DNA of 64,000 nt, taken from Candidatus Pantoea floridensis (lineage in GTDB: Bacteria > Pseudomonadota > Gammaproteobacteria > Enterobacterales > Enterobacteriaceae). Below are positions 55,788-64,000 of this stretch, piece after piece. The stretch lies in the NCBI RefSeq assembly GCF_900215435.1, contig NZ_OCMY01000001.1, positions 2,728,001-2,792,000 on the forward strand, given 5' to 3'. The notes under the pieces are model-generated. The model made no database searches. It worked only from the letters and a program-made list of their open reading frames with translations, and was not told where the DNA came from. The translations under genes and the position numbers were made by a program. Numbering within the stretch: the first letter of the stretch is position 1; each line of letters begins with the position of its first letter.

Positions 55788-57191
55788 ATGAAAATGTCCC
55801 TGAAAATTACCCCCGTACTGTTGGTGTTGTTGCTGGCCGGTTGCGCGGTTGGTCCGGATTATCAGCGCCCGACCATGGCGATGCCGACCCATTTTAAAGA
55901 AGCCAAAGGCTGGCAGCAGGCCACGCCGCAGGATGCCGTGAGTAAAGGCGAGTGGTGGCAGGTGTATCACGATGCCACGCTGGATAGCCTGCTGAAGCAG
56001 GTCAGCATTTCCAATCAGAATGTCGCCAACTATGCCGCGCAGTACCGTGAAGCGCAGGCGCTAACGTCGCAGTCACGCGCCGCACTGTTGCCGTCCGTTG
56101 GCTACGACGCCAGCAGCACGCGCAGCGGTAGCCGTGCCAGTACCAGCGGACAGCGCAGCGTCAGCAACAGCCATGCCGCCGATCTCAGCGCCAGCTGGGA
56201 GCTGGATTTGTGGGGTAAACTGCGCCGCACGCTGGAGGAGAACAACGCCAGCGCCGAAGCCAGCAAAGCTGAACTGGCGAATATCACCCTGAGCGCGCAG
56301 TCCGAACTGGCGCAGGACTATTTCCAGCTGCGCATCATCGACGAGAAAATTGCGCTGTATCAGCGCAGCATTGAGGCGTATCAGCGCTATCTGACGGTGA
56401 TTGAAAACAAATATGCCGCTGGCAGCGAATCACGCGCCACCTTAGCGCAGGCGCAGATGCAGCTGGAGAGCGCGCGCGCCTCGGCGCAGGATTATCAATG
56501 GCAGCGGGCCCAGATGGAGCACGCGATTGCGCTGCTGCTGGGCCGCGCGCCGGCCGATTTTTCCCTGCCGGTGGCGAAGCTGGATGCCGCGTTACCTGCG
56601 ATCCCCAATAGCGTGCCCTCGCAGCTGTTGCAGCGCCGTCCCGATATCGCCTATGCCGAGCGTAACGTGGCGGCGGCCAATGCGGCGGTGGGCGTGGCGA
56701 TTGCCGGTTACTATCCCGACCTGACATTGAGCGCCAGCGGCGGCGTGAGTTCATCGGCGATTAATAGCTTGTTCTCACTGCCCAATCGCGTCTGGTCATT
56801 GGGGCCGGAGCTGAGCGGTACGCTGTTAGACTTCGGTGCCACCTCGTCGAAGGTGGAGCAGGCGCGTGCGGCTTATGATGCCAGCGTCGCCAGCTATCGC
56901 CAGTCGGTGCTGGAAGGGATGCAGGAAGTGGAGGATTATCTGGTGCAGTTGAATACCCTGCAGGGTGAAATTGCCTCGCAGCAGCGCGCCACCGACGCGG
57001 CGCAGGAATCGGCGCGCGTCACGCGCAATCAGTATGAGGCGGGCATGATCGATTATCTCGACGTCGCCACTACCGAAAACAGCAGCCTGAGCGCACAGCA
57101 GAGTTTGCTGTCATTGCAGAGCACGCAGTGGGTCAGCAGCGTGGCGCTGATCGCCGCCCTGGGCGGCGGCTGGCAGGCGGATCCGCAGTAA
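55788..57191 (+). CDS. Outer-membrane factor lipoprotein of the MdtABC system (OpmB/NodT type)
   Basis: 467 residues, ATG directly after the mdtC stop. Lipoprotein signal MKMSLKITPVLLVLLLAGC (lipidated C19), then AVGPDYQRPTM. Two outer-membrane efflux repeats; LLQRRPDIAYAERNVAAANAAV near residue 281 is the second-repeat signature, split here only for recognition. The gene order adaptor-permease-permease-OMF matches muxABC-opmB of Pseudomonas rather than E. coli mdtABCD-baeSR. It probably gives the pump a private exit duct in place of TolC. Confidence 0.93.
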   Translation: MKMSLKITPVLLVLLLAGCAVGPDYQRPTMAMPTHFKEAKGWQQATPQDAVSKGEWWQVYHDATLDSLLKQVSISNQNVANYAAQYREAQALTSQSRAALLPSVGYDASSTRSGSRASTSGQRSVSNSHAADLSASWELDLWGKLRRTLEENNASAEASKAELANITLSAQSELAQDYFQLRIIDEKIALYQRSIEAYQRYLTVIENKYAAGSESRATLAQAQMQLESARASAQDYQWQRAQMEHAIALLLGRAPADFSLPVAKLDAALPAIPNSVPSQLLQRRPDIAYAERNVAAANAAVGVAIAGYYPDLTLSASGGVSSSAINSLFSLPNRVWSLGPELSGTLLDFGATSSKVEQARAAYDASVASYRQSVLEGMQEVEDYLVQLNTLQGEIASQQRATDAAQESARVTRNQYEAGMIDYLDVATTENSSLSAQQSLLSLQSTQWVSSVALIAALGGGWQADPQ

Positions 57192-57192
57192 C

Positions 57193-57328
57193 CCAGGTCG
57201 CCATAAATGGCGACCCTACGTGTAGGGTGCGCATTTATGCGCACCGTCCAGCAACGCGCAGAAATTCTGATGACGCATATATGCGCACCGCCCAGCAACG
57301 CGCAGAAATTTTGATGACGCATATATGC
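57193..57328. repeat. Composite palindromes with a 44-bp tandem duplication
   Basis: GGTCGCCATAAATGGCGACC and CCCTAC, then GTAGGGTGCGCATTTATGCG, then a 44-bp unit (57239-57282, including CAGCAACGCGCAGAAATT) repeated at 57283-57326 with two base changes. Lies between the outer-membrane factor and aas. Confidence 0.75.
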
Positions 57329-57435
57329 TTACCTGCTCGCAAAGCGCAACTGTGTTTAAATCATCCCGCCACTTGTCGAATATCCCCAGATCCTGCATCG
57401 TAAGAGCCATTTTTTACGATTGCTAGGGAGCTGGC

Positions 57436-59586
57436 ATGCTACTCACCTTTTTCCGTTTCCTGTTCCGCCTGCTGTGGCGCGTGGAACTGCGTGGCGACCT
57501 CACTGCACTACACAAAGAAAAAGTGCTGATCACACCTAACCACATGTCATTTCTTGATGGGGTGCTGGTGGCGCTGTTTCTGCCGATCAAACCGGTGTTC
57601 GCCGTCTACTCGTCGATCAGCGAACAGTGGTACATGCGCCTGCTGAAGCCGATTATCGACTTCGTGCCGCTCGATCCTACCAGACCGATGTCAGTCAAAC
57701 ATCTGGTGCGGATGATCAATGAAGGCCGTCCGGTGGTGATCTTCCCGGAAGGGCGCATTACCGTGACCGGCTCGCTGATGAAGATCTACAGCGGTGCGGG
57801 TTTTGTTGCGGCAAAATCCGGCGCGACCGTGGTGCCGATGCGTATCGAAGGGGCGGAATATACGCCGTTTGGTCGGCTGGCGGGCGTATTTAAACGTCGC
57901 TTGTTCCCGCGCATCACCTTAACGGTGCTACCGGCGACAGTGATTCCGATGCCTGAAGCGAAACGCGCGCGCGATCGCCGCCAGCTGGCGGGTGAGCACT
58001 TACACCATGTGATGATGGAGGCGCGCATGGCGGTGCGTCCGCGAGAAACGCTGTTCGAAGCGTTCCTCAGTGCGCGCCAGCGTTATGGGCTGATGAAACC
58101 GTGCATTGAAGACATCAATTTCAAGCCCGACAGCTATACCGGCTTGCTGAAGAAATCGCTCGGCGTGGGTCGCATTCTTGAACGCTATAGTCAGCAAGGC
58201 GAATACGTGGGCCTGCTGCTGCCGAACGCTACCGTCACCGCGGCGGCGATTCTTGGCGCGTCGCTGCGCGGACGTATTCCGGCCATGCTGAATTACACCG
58301 CTGGCGTAAAAGGTATGCGCGCGGCGCTCACCGCTTCACAGGTGAAAACCGTCTTCACCTCGCGCCAGTTCCTCGAAAAGGGCAACTTGTGGCACTTGCC
58401 GCAGGGCCTCAGCGACGTGCAGTGGATCTATCTGGAAGATCTGAAAGATACCGTCACACTGAAAGACAAGCTGTGGATTGTGGCGCATCTGCTGATGCCG
58501 CACCGTGCACAGGTGCAGCAGCAGCCGGAAGATGCGGCGATGGTGCTGTTTACCTCGGGTTCGGAAGGCAATCCCAAAGGCGTGGTGCATTCACACAAAA
58601 GCCTGCTGGCGAACGTGGAACAGATTCGTACCGTGGCGGACTTCACGCCGCGTGACCGCTTTATGTCTGCGCTGCCGCTGTTCCATGCTTTCGGTCTGAC
58701 CGTTGGCCTGTTTACGCCGCTGCTGACCGGCGCGCAGGTATTTCTCTATCCGAGCCCGCTGCATTACCGCATTGTGCCAGAGCTGGTGTATGACCGTAAC
58801 TGCACCGTGCTGTTTGGCACTTCGACCTTCCTTGGCAACTACGCGCGCTTCGCCAGCCCATATGATTTTGCGCGGCTGCGCTATGTGGTAGCCGGCGCAG
58901 AGAAACTGCAGGAAGCGACGCGCCAGATTTACATGGAGAAGTACGGCATCCGCATTCTTGAAGGCTACGGCGTGACGGAATGCGCGCCGGTAGTGGCGAT
59001 CAACGTGCCGATGGCGGCAAAAAGTCACACGGTAGGCCGTATTCTACCCGGCATGGATTCGCGTTTGATTTCGGTGCCGGGCATTGAGCAGGGCGGTCGC
59101 CTGCAGTTGCGTGGTCCAAACGTGATGAACGGTTATCTGCGCGTAGAGAATCCAGGCGTGCTGGAAGTGCCGGTGGCCGATAACGGCGAAGGCGAGATGG
59201 AAGCAGGCTGGTACGACACCGGCGATATCGTCAGCTTTGATGAAGGCGGTTTCTGTCAGATTCAGGGCCGTGCGAAGCGCTTCGCAAAAATTGCCGGTGA
59301 GATGGTATCGCTGGAAATCGTTGAGCAGATTGCGCTGAAAGCCTCGCATGAGAAGCAGCATGCCGCATCGCTGCGTCCGGACGGCAATCGTGGTGAAGCG
59401 TTGGTGTTGTTCACCACTGACACGCTATTGAGTCGCGACTCGCTGCTGAAAGCCGCGCGTGAGATTGGTGCGCCGGAGCTGGCGGTGCCGCGCGACATCC
59501 GCGTGATGAAGCAGTTGCCAATGCTGGGCAGCGGCAAACCGGACTATGTCAGCCTCAGACAGCTGGCGGAAGAGGAGCAGGTATGA
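57436..59586 (+). CDS. aas: Aas: 2-acyl-glycerophosphoethanolamine acyltransferase / acyl-ACP synthetase
   Basis: Bifunctional inner-membrane enzyme of 716 residues (E. coli 719) that re-acylates lyso-phosphatidylethanolamine. The N-terminal acyltransferase domain has the HX4D motif at H36-D41 (NHMSFLDG) and [10 protein letters not shown] near residue 102. The C-terminal acyl-activating domain has the AMP-binding P-loop [18 protein letters not shown] near residue 372 and the later [15 protein letters not shown] near residue 594. Overlaps lplT by four bases; the two make a lysophospholipid repair pathway. CTAGGGAG precedes the start. Confidence 0.96.
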   Translation: MLLTFFRFLFRLLWRVELRGDLTALHKEKVLITPNHMSFLDGVLVALFLPIKPVFAVYSSISEQWYMRLLKPIIDFVPLDPTRPMSVKHLVRMINEGRPVVIFPEGRITVTGSLMKIYSGAGFVAAKSGATVVPMRIEGAEYTPFGRLAGVFKRRLFPRITLTVLPATVIPMPEAKRARDRRQLAGEHLHHVMMEARMAVRPRETLFEAFLSARQRYGLMKPCIEDINFKPDSYTGLLKKSLGVGRILERYSQQGEYVGLLLPNATVTAAAILGASLRGRIPAMLNYTAGVKGMRAALTASQVKTVFTSRQFLEKGNLWHLPQGLSDVQWIYLEDLKDTVTLKDKLWIVAHLLMPHRAQVQQQPEDAAMVLFTSGSEGNPKGVVHSHKSLLANVEQIRTVADFTPRDRFMSALPLFHAFGLTVGLFTPLLTGAQVFLYPSPLHYRIVPELVYDRNCTVLFGTSTFLGNYARFASPYDFARLRYVVAGAEKLQEATRQIYMEKYGIRILEGYGVTECAPVVAINVPMAAKSHTVGRILPGMDSRLISVPGIEQGGRLQLRGPNVMNGYLRVENPGVLEVPVADNGEGEMEAGWYDTGDIVSFDEGGFCQIQGRAKRFAKIAGEMVSLEIVEQIALKASHEKQHAASLRPDGNRGEALVLFTTDTLLSRDSLLKAAREIGAPELAVPRDIRVMKQLPMLGSGKPDYVSLRQLAEEEQV

Positions 59587-60773
59587 GCCAGCCGTTAAAT
59601 AGGGATGCACCGCTGCTATCGCGCAGCATGCTGGCGGTAATTGTGGCGCAGTTCTTCTCAGCGTTTGGCGACAACGCGCTGCTGTTCGTGACGCTGGCGG
59701 TGCTGAAAAATCAGTACTATCCGGACTGGAGCCAGCCGATCCTGCAAATGCTGTTTGTGGCGACTTACATTCTGCTCGCACCGTTTGTCGGTCAGATGGC
59801 GGATAGCTTCGCCAAAGGCCGGGTAATGATGTTTGCCAACAGCCTCAAGCTGCTGGGCGCGCTAATCATCTGCTTTGGCTTCAATCCGTTCCTCGGCTAC
59901 ACGCTGGTGGGAATTGGTGCGGCGTCCTACTCGCCGGCCAAGTACGGCATCCTGACGGAAATCACCCACGGTGAACGCTTAGTTAAAGCCAATGGCTTAA
60001 TGGAAGGCTCGACCATAGCGGCGATTCTGCTGGGCTCCGTGGCGGGCGGTATTCTGGCGGACTGGAACCTGGTCGCCGCGCTGGTGGTGTGCGCCATGAC
60101 GTATGCGATGGCGGTGGTGGCGAATATCTTTATTCCGCGTCTAACGGCGGCGCGTCCGGGCCAGAGCTGGCACTTTGGCGCGATGCTGCGCAGTTTCGTG
60201 GCGGCGACCAAAATACTGTGGCGCAACGGCGAGACGCGTTTCTCGCTGCTCGGCACCAGCTTGTTCTGGGGCGCGGGCGTGACGCTGCGTTTCCTGCTGG
60301 TGCTGTGGGTGCCGGTGGCGCTCGGCATCAGCGACAATAAAACACCAACCACGCTGAATGCGATGGTGGCGATTGGCATCGTAATTGGTGCGGCGGCGGC
60401 GGCGAAACTGGTGACGCTGCAAACCGTGCGCCGTTGCATGCCAGCTGGCGTGCTGATTGGGGTGATGGTGGTCGTGTTCGCGCTGCAACAGAGTTTGCTG
60501 AATGCCTATCTGATATTAATGCTGATTGGTGCACTGGGCGGTTTCTTCGTGGTGCCGCTCAATGCGCTACTGCAGGAGCGCGGCAAGGATACCGTGGGTT
60601 CGGGTAACGCGATTGCGGTGCAGAACCTTGGTGAGAACACCGCCATGCTGCTGATGCTGGGATTGTACACGGTGGCGATCAAGCTGGGTGCGCCAGCAGT
60701 GGCGACCGGCGTAGGATTCGGTGCGATCTTCGCCGTGGCGATTGCGCTCTTATGGTGGAAAAGCCGTCGTTAA
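59583..60773 (+). CDS. lplT: Lysophospholipid transporter LplT
   Basis: 396-residue MFS protein with about twelve helices, start overlapping aas (ATGA). It flips lysophosphatidylethanolamine from the outer to the inner leaflet for Aas. Family features: [20 protein letters not shown] near residue 22, the A-motif-like loop [20 protein letters not shown] near residue 75 and [17 protein letters not shown] near residue 117. Gene order aas-lplT is as in E. coli. Confidence 0.96.
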   Translation: MSQPLNRDAPLLSRSMLAVIVAQFFSAFGDNALLFVTLAVLKNQYYPDWSQPILQMLFVATYILLAPFVGQMADSFAKGRVMMFANSLKLLGALIICFGFNPFLGYTLVGIGAASYSPAKYGILTEITHGERLVKANGLMEGSTIAAILLGSVAGGILADWNLVAALVVCAMTYAMAVVANIFIPRLTAARPGQSWHFGAMLRSFVAATKILWRNGETRFSLLGTSLFWGAGVTLRFLLVLWVPVALGISDNKTPTTLNAMVAIGIVIGAAAAAKLVTLQTVRRCMPAGVLIGVMVVVFALQQSLLNAYLILMLIGALGGFFVVPLNALLQERGKDTVGSGNAIAVQNLGENTAMLLMLGLYTVAIKLGAPAVATGVGFGAIFAVAIALLWWKSRR

Positions 60774-60791
60774 ATCGTGCGGTAAATGAAT

Positions 60792-60850
60792 GGGTCGCCA
60801 TGAATGGCGACCCTACGATTGACATGTAGGGTGCGCATTAATGCGCACCT
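60792..60850. repeat. Inverted pair of palindromes between lplT and tas
   Basis: GGGTCGCCATGAATGGCGAC ending CCCTAC, spacer, and GTAGGGTGCGCATTAATGCG; the two halves belong to the TCGCCAT and GTGCGCAT types. It lies between convergent genes and may end both transcripts. Confidence 0.75.
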
Positions 60851-60854
60851 GGTT

Positions 60855-61895
60855 TTAAGGCGCGGGATAAGTAAACTGGCGATGAATCGCTTCCAGCTCC
60901 TCTAACACCTCGGCGTTCAGCGTCAGATTGAAACTCTCCACGTTAACCTTCAGTTGCTCCATCGTGGTGGCGCCCAATAGGGTGCTGGCGACAAACGGCT
61001 GCTGACGCACATAGGCCAGCGCCATCTGCGAGGGATCCAGGTTGTGCTTCTTCGCAAGATCCACGTAGGCAGCAATCGCCTGCTGTGACTGATCGCCGCT
61101 GTAGCGCGTGAAGCGGCTGAATAGCGTATTGCGCGCACCGGCCGGTTTTGCCCCGTTCAGATATTTACCGCTCAAGGTACCAAACGCCAGGCTGGAGTAA
61201 GCCAACAGCTCAACGCCTTCATGCTGGCTGATCTCTGCCAAACCCACCTCGAAACTCCGGTTCAGCAGGCTATACGGATTCTGGATGGTGACGATACGCG
61301 GCAGCTCATGCTTTTCCGCCAGCTGCAGGTAGCGCATCACGCCCCACGCGGTTTCATTCGATACACCAATGTAACGAATCTTACCGGCGCGCACTTGTTC
61401 CGTCAGCGCTTCCAGTGTTTCCAGCAGCGTCACTGGCACGCTGGAATCGGTATATTGATAGCCCAGCTTGCCAAAATAGTTGGTCTGGCGCTGCGGCCAG
61501 TGCAGCTGATAGAGATCGAGATAGTCGGTATTCAGGCGTTTCAGGCTGGCATCCAGCGCTTCACGGATGTTTTTGCGATCCAGCGCCTGGTGCGGGCGAA
61601 TCGATGCATCGGCACCGCGCACTGGCCCCGCTACTTTACTGGCCAGAATGATTTTGTCGCGGCTGCCGCGCTTTTTCAGCCAGCTACCAATGTACTGTTC
61701 AGTTAAACCCTGGGTTTCCGGGCGCGGCGGCACCGGATACATTTCCGCAGTATCAATCAGATTTATGCCGCTGCTAACTGCGTAATCGAGTTGTGCGTGG
61801 GCGTCGGCTTCGCTGTTCTGCTCACCAAACGTCATGGTTCCAAGCCCCAGCTGACTCACTTCCAGCGTGCTATGGGGAATACGGTGATAGTGCAT
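60855..61895 (-). CDS. tas: Tas, NADP(H)-dependent aldo-keto reductase
   Basis: 346 residues, equal to E. coli Tas. The start is at 61895 (MHYHRIPHSTLEVSQLGLGT) with AGGATGCC upstream; the frame is open to 62039 but not conserved. The (beta/alpha)8 barrel carries GLGTMTFGEQ near residue 17, the active-site Asp and Tyr in NLIDTAEMYPVP near residue 43, the Lys in ILASKVAGP and the His in YQLHWPQRQ. Named for suppression of tyrosine auxotrophy in starving E. coli; natural substrate unknown. Confidence 0.95.
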   Translation of the reverse strand: MHYHRIPHSTLEVSQLGLGTMTFGEQNSEADAHAQLDYAVSSGINLIDTAEMYPVPPRPETQGLTEQYIGSWLKKRGSRDKIILASKVAGPVRGADASIRPHQALDRKNIREALDASLKRLNTDYLDLYQLHWPQRQTNYFGKLGYQYTDSSVPVTLLETLEALTEQVRAGKIRYIGVSNETAWGVMRYLQLAEKHELPRIVTIQNPYSLLNRSFEVGLAEISQHEGVELLAYSSLAFGTLSGKYLNGAKPAGARNTLFSRFTRYSGDQSQQAIAAYVDLAKKHNLDPSQMALAYVRQQPFVASTLLGATTMEQLKVNVESFNLTLNAEVLEELEAIHRQFTYPAP

Positions 61896-62039
61896 GTGCC
61901 GGCATCCTATTTTCATTATGAAAGGGAATGTTGTGTCCTGTGGGACTATAGCGTGTGAAGCGGCGCGGAAGGAAGGGGGGAAAGTTCGGGAAACCGCCTG
62001 CACAGGGAGAAAACGTGTGCAGGCGATGTAATTTGGCAC

Positions 62040-62258
62040 TTAACGCTCAATGATGGTCGAGACCTCATCACCATTGATCTGCATCTGATGGCCTTGCTCA
62101 TCGGTGTACTGCACTAAACCGGTCTCTTTATCAATGGCGGGCTTACCATCGGTCATAATCATACGACCATCTTTGGTCGCCATCACGTAATCACTACTGC
62201 AACCACTCATCAATACCGCAGCCAACATGACACCCACTGCACTTACCAACCCTTTCAT
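62040..62258 (-). CDS. ygdR: YgdR, small DUF903 lipoprotein
   Basis: 72 residues: signal [20 protein letters not shown] (lipidated C20) followed by a DUF903 SH3-like domain ([20 protein letters not shown] and [19 protein letters not shown]). Same position as in E. coli, next to tas. Function unknown; outer-membrane location likely because the residues after the lipidated Cys are Ser-Ser, not an Asp. Confidence 0.93.
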   Translation of the reverse strand: MKGLVSAVGVMLAAVLMSGCSSDYVMATKDGRMIMTDGKPAIDKETGLVQYTDEQGHQMQINGDEVSTIIER

Positions 62259-62363
62259 TCTTCTCTCCTTCCAACGACTTCAACAGCAAAAGTGTAGTAA
62301 TAAATGCTTTCGCCGTTAGGAGTAATCGCATCATTCCTAAAATTTATCGGCAGAAAAGTGCAT

Positions 62364-63050
62364 TTACATTAGAAAATGACGGGCGAGCAAAGGACCGGTG
62401 AAGCTTTTCTTTAAATAAAAACCGCGTGGCAGCGTCATGATAGGCTCGCCGTGTTGGCCAATGGCTTCCGTCAACGCTTTGCTGTTCGCCGCTTTAGGAC
62501 GGATTTGTAGCCAGGCGCCGTGACGTGCGGTGATGCGCTCTACCTGACCCAGCACAATCATATCCATTAGCTCTTCCCAATCCTCACGCAGTTGCTGTTC
62601 CTCTTCTTCACTGGGATGCCACAGCAAAGGCGATCCCACGCGGCGATCGGCTAGCGGTATGCCACGATCGCCTTCGATCGGGATCCACAGCACGCGCGCC
62701 AGTTTGTGGCGCACATGGCTGGTTTCCCAGGTGACGCCGCTGTTACCGGTAAGCGGCGCAACGCACACGAAGGTGGTTTCCAGCGGTTTGCCTTGCGCAT
62801 CCACCGGTATGGTTTTCAATTCAATGCCGAGATGGGCGAAATCCTGCTCGGCTTTGCTGCCCGCGCTGGCGCCCAGATGCAGCTCTAACAGCATACCCAC
62901 CCAGCCTTTGTCACGCTTCAGGTTTGGCGGAATGGGCAGGTTAAGCTGTGCCGCCAGCGCGGCAAATGTTTGGCCGGCCAGTCGCTGTGCGCGCTGCAGT
63001 AATTCCGCTTCATTTTCCGGTGGCGACGGCAATAACGGTGAGGAGTGCAT
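62364..63050 (-). CDS. mutH: MutH, mismatch-repair endonuclease
   Basis: 228 residues (E. coli 229). Nicks the unmethylated strand at hemimethylated GATC sites when activated by MutS/MutL. The start at 63050 is conserved ([20 protein letters not shown]); the longer frame to 63140 is not. The type II restriction-like active site is [14 protein letters not shown], with D, E and K of the DxnExK motif, and [16 protein letters not shown] lies just before it. It flanks a DARS2-like DNA region, as in E. coli. Confidence 0.96.
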   Translation of the reverse strand: MHSSPLLPSPPENEAELLQRAQRLAGQTFAALAAQLNLPIPPNLKRDKGWVGMLLELHLGASAGSKAEQDFAHLGIELKTIPVDAQGKPLETTFVCVAPLTGNSGVTWETSHVRHKLARVLWIPIEGDRGIPLADRRVGSPLLWHPSEEEEQQLREDWEELMDMIVLGQVERITARHGAWLQIRPKAANSKALTEAIGQHGEPIMTLPRGFYLKKSFTGPLLARHFLM

Positions 63051-63194
63051 GGTAAAACTCACATTGGTTGAAGAGTGAACAGTAAAAGCTGGCTGAATTT
63101 GTCCACATGGCAGATACGTGAATAAGTGTGATAATAGCATGATTCAGCGTGCTTTTTTTAGATTGATGCCCGTTAACAGCAGAAGTGCTATTAA

Positions 63195-63570
63195 GGTTAT
63201 CCCAGCTTGTTATCGACAATGAACAGATGTTGAACCTAGTTATCCACAGAAAAGTGGGATAACCCCTGGTTATGAAGATACCTGTTTCCATTTACAGCCT
63301 TGACTTTCGCGTTTTGAACGCTTTTTTTCCTTTCTTTGACCAGGTTTAGGGCATTCTCTGTGGATAAAAACGCCGCTGATGGATCTTTAACCGATCGCCA
63401 AAAAGCAAATGTGAGTAAAGGACGATCCTCTTAGGATTTAGTCGACGATTTTTTAATAACTCGCTGAAAAATAATTTTTTTTGTGCGTTTCACTTATTGT
63501 TTTGTAAGAGTTTTCTGAAGTGGTTATTCACTTCATTCCCGTGTTCTGCACAACGCTATCCACAGAAAAG
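63195..63570. promoter_or_regulatory. DARS2-like DnaA-box cluster between mutH and rppH
   Basis: The 683-bp mutH-rppH gap is AT-rich and has no credible gene. It contains DnaA boxes TTATCCACA at 63240-63248 and (inverted) TGTGGATAA at 63359-63367, plus near matches TTATCGACA at 63210-63218, CTATCCACA at 63556-63564 and TTATTCACT near 63521. In E. coli this exact gap carries DARS2, which converts DnaA-ADP to DnaA-ATP with IHF and Fis. IHF and Fis sites were not assigned here. Confidence 0.75.
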
Positions 63571-63733
63571 GTGAATAAGATCGCCCATAATTCCCGCTTG
63601 CTGTTTATAACTTGGCTTATCTCTGTGAGTTATCCTGTTTTTATTCCGTTATCACCCTCAGTATCCAGTGGTTTACCGCCTGTAAGGAGTGTGAAACAAT
63701 CAGGCTATTCAAATTTAGCTTTGAGGTAGTCCA

Positions 63734-64000
63734 GTGATCGATGATGATGGCTACCGCCCGAATGTTGGTATCGTAATCTGCAACAGGCAAGGACAAGTGT
63801 TATGGGCCAGGCGCTTTGGACAGCACTCCTGGCAATTTCCTCAGGGAGGCATCAATCCGGGTGAAACTGCTGAACAGGCGATGTATCGCGAACTGTTCGA
63901 AGAAGTGGGCTTACACCGCAAAGATGTTCGAATACTTGCTTCAACCCGTAACTGGTTACGTTACAAGTTGCCAAAACGTTTGGTGCGTTGGGACACAAAG
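63734..64000 (+). CDS. rppH: RppH, RNA pyrophosphohydrolase, N-terminal part
   Basis: Truncated by the right edge; 89 of about 160-175 residues are visible. Starts at GTG 63734 with TTGAGGTAG upstream, as in E. coli. Removes pyrophosphate from 5'-triphosphorylated RNA and so triggers RNase E decay. The Nudix box is [20 protein letters not shown] followed by VGL, with all the metal-binding glutamates, and SWQFPQGG precedes it. ptsP normally follows. Confidence 0.96.
   Translation, partial: MIDDDGYRPNVGIVICNRQGQVLWARRFGQHSWQFPQGGINPGETAEQAMYRELFEEVGLHRKDVRILASTRNWLRYKLPKRLVRWDTK

Noticed and set aside
1..64000. tRNA or rRNA genes, insertion sequences, prophage genes
   Set aside because: No cloverleaf-like or rRNA sequence, transposase or phage gene was recognised on either strand; the accessory regions lack visible integration boundaries.

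Overview
The window is a chromosomal segment of a gamma-proteobacterium of the order Enterobacterales, most likely Erwiniaceae (Pantoea/Erwinia type). Gene order follows the Escherichia coli chromosome closely in two blocks, most proteins align nearly end to end with E. coli relatives recalled from memory, and the gaps hold enterobacterial hallmarks: 6S RNA beside ygfA, an ERIC element, an OmrA/OmrB pair and a DARS2-like region. The genus is an inference; no search was run.

Block 1 (1-25977) begins with a truncated MFS transporter gene and then matches the E. coli argP-to-lysS order: yggE, argP, rpiA, serA, ygfA, 6S RNA, zapA, ygfB, pepP, ubiH, ubiI, gcvTHP, an SDR gene (ygfF), trhA, ygfZ, sdhE-ygfX, fldB, xerD, dsbC, recJ, prfB (with its programmed frameshift) and lysS. 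It covers serine and glycine one-carbon metabolism, ubiquinone hydroxylation, chromosome dimer resolution, disulfide isomerisation and translation termination.

Region 2 (25978-33607) lies where E. coli carries about fifty other genes between lysS and lysR. It holds an RpiR-family regulator, then a cluster of a periplasmic binding protein, two DUF1989 proteins, two amino-acid-type ABC permeases and a third DUF1989 protein, with no ABC ATPase gene. The cluster has a well-formed sigma-54 promoter and two NtrC-like inverted repeats 32 bp apart upstream, which points to nitrogen-limitation control and to uptake plus deimination or hydrolysis of a nitrogenous (perhaps guanidino/amidino) compound. 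A trypsin-like lipoprotein and a DHA1 MFS exporter follow.

Block 3 (33604-64000) resumes E. coli order with lysR, lysA, galR, aas, lplT, tas, ygdR, mutH and rppH. The galR-aas interval, which in E. coli mainly holds the sRNA genes omrB and omrA, is expanded. A BisC-like molybdoenzyme precedes the omrB-like sRNA, an extra FtsI-like penicillin-binding protein separates it from the omrA-like sRNA, and two complete RND efflux systems follow (an AcrAB/OprM-type set and MdtABC plus its own outer-membrane factor).

A family of short palindromic repeats (cores GGTCGCCATNNATGGCGACC and GTGCGCATNNATGCGCAC, flanked by GTAGGG/CCCTAC) occupies many intergenic gaps, and some copies appear to serve as transcription terminators. 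The strongest leads are the predicted NtrC/sigma-54 triple-DUF1989 operon, the OmrA/OmrB pair split by a PBP gene, the Ser/Asp-rich insertion in MdtB and the composite repeat family.
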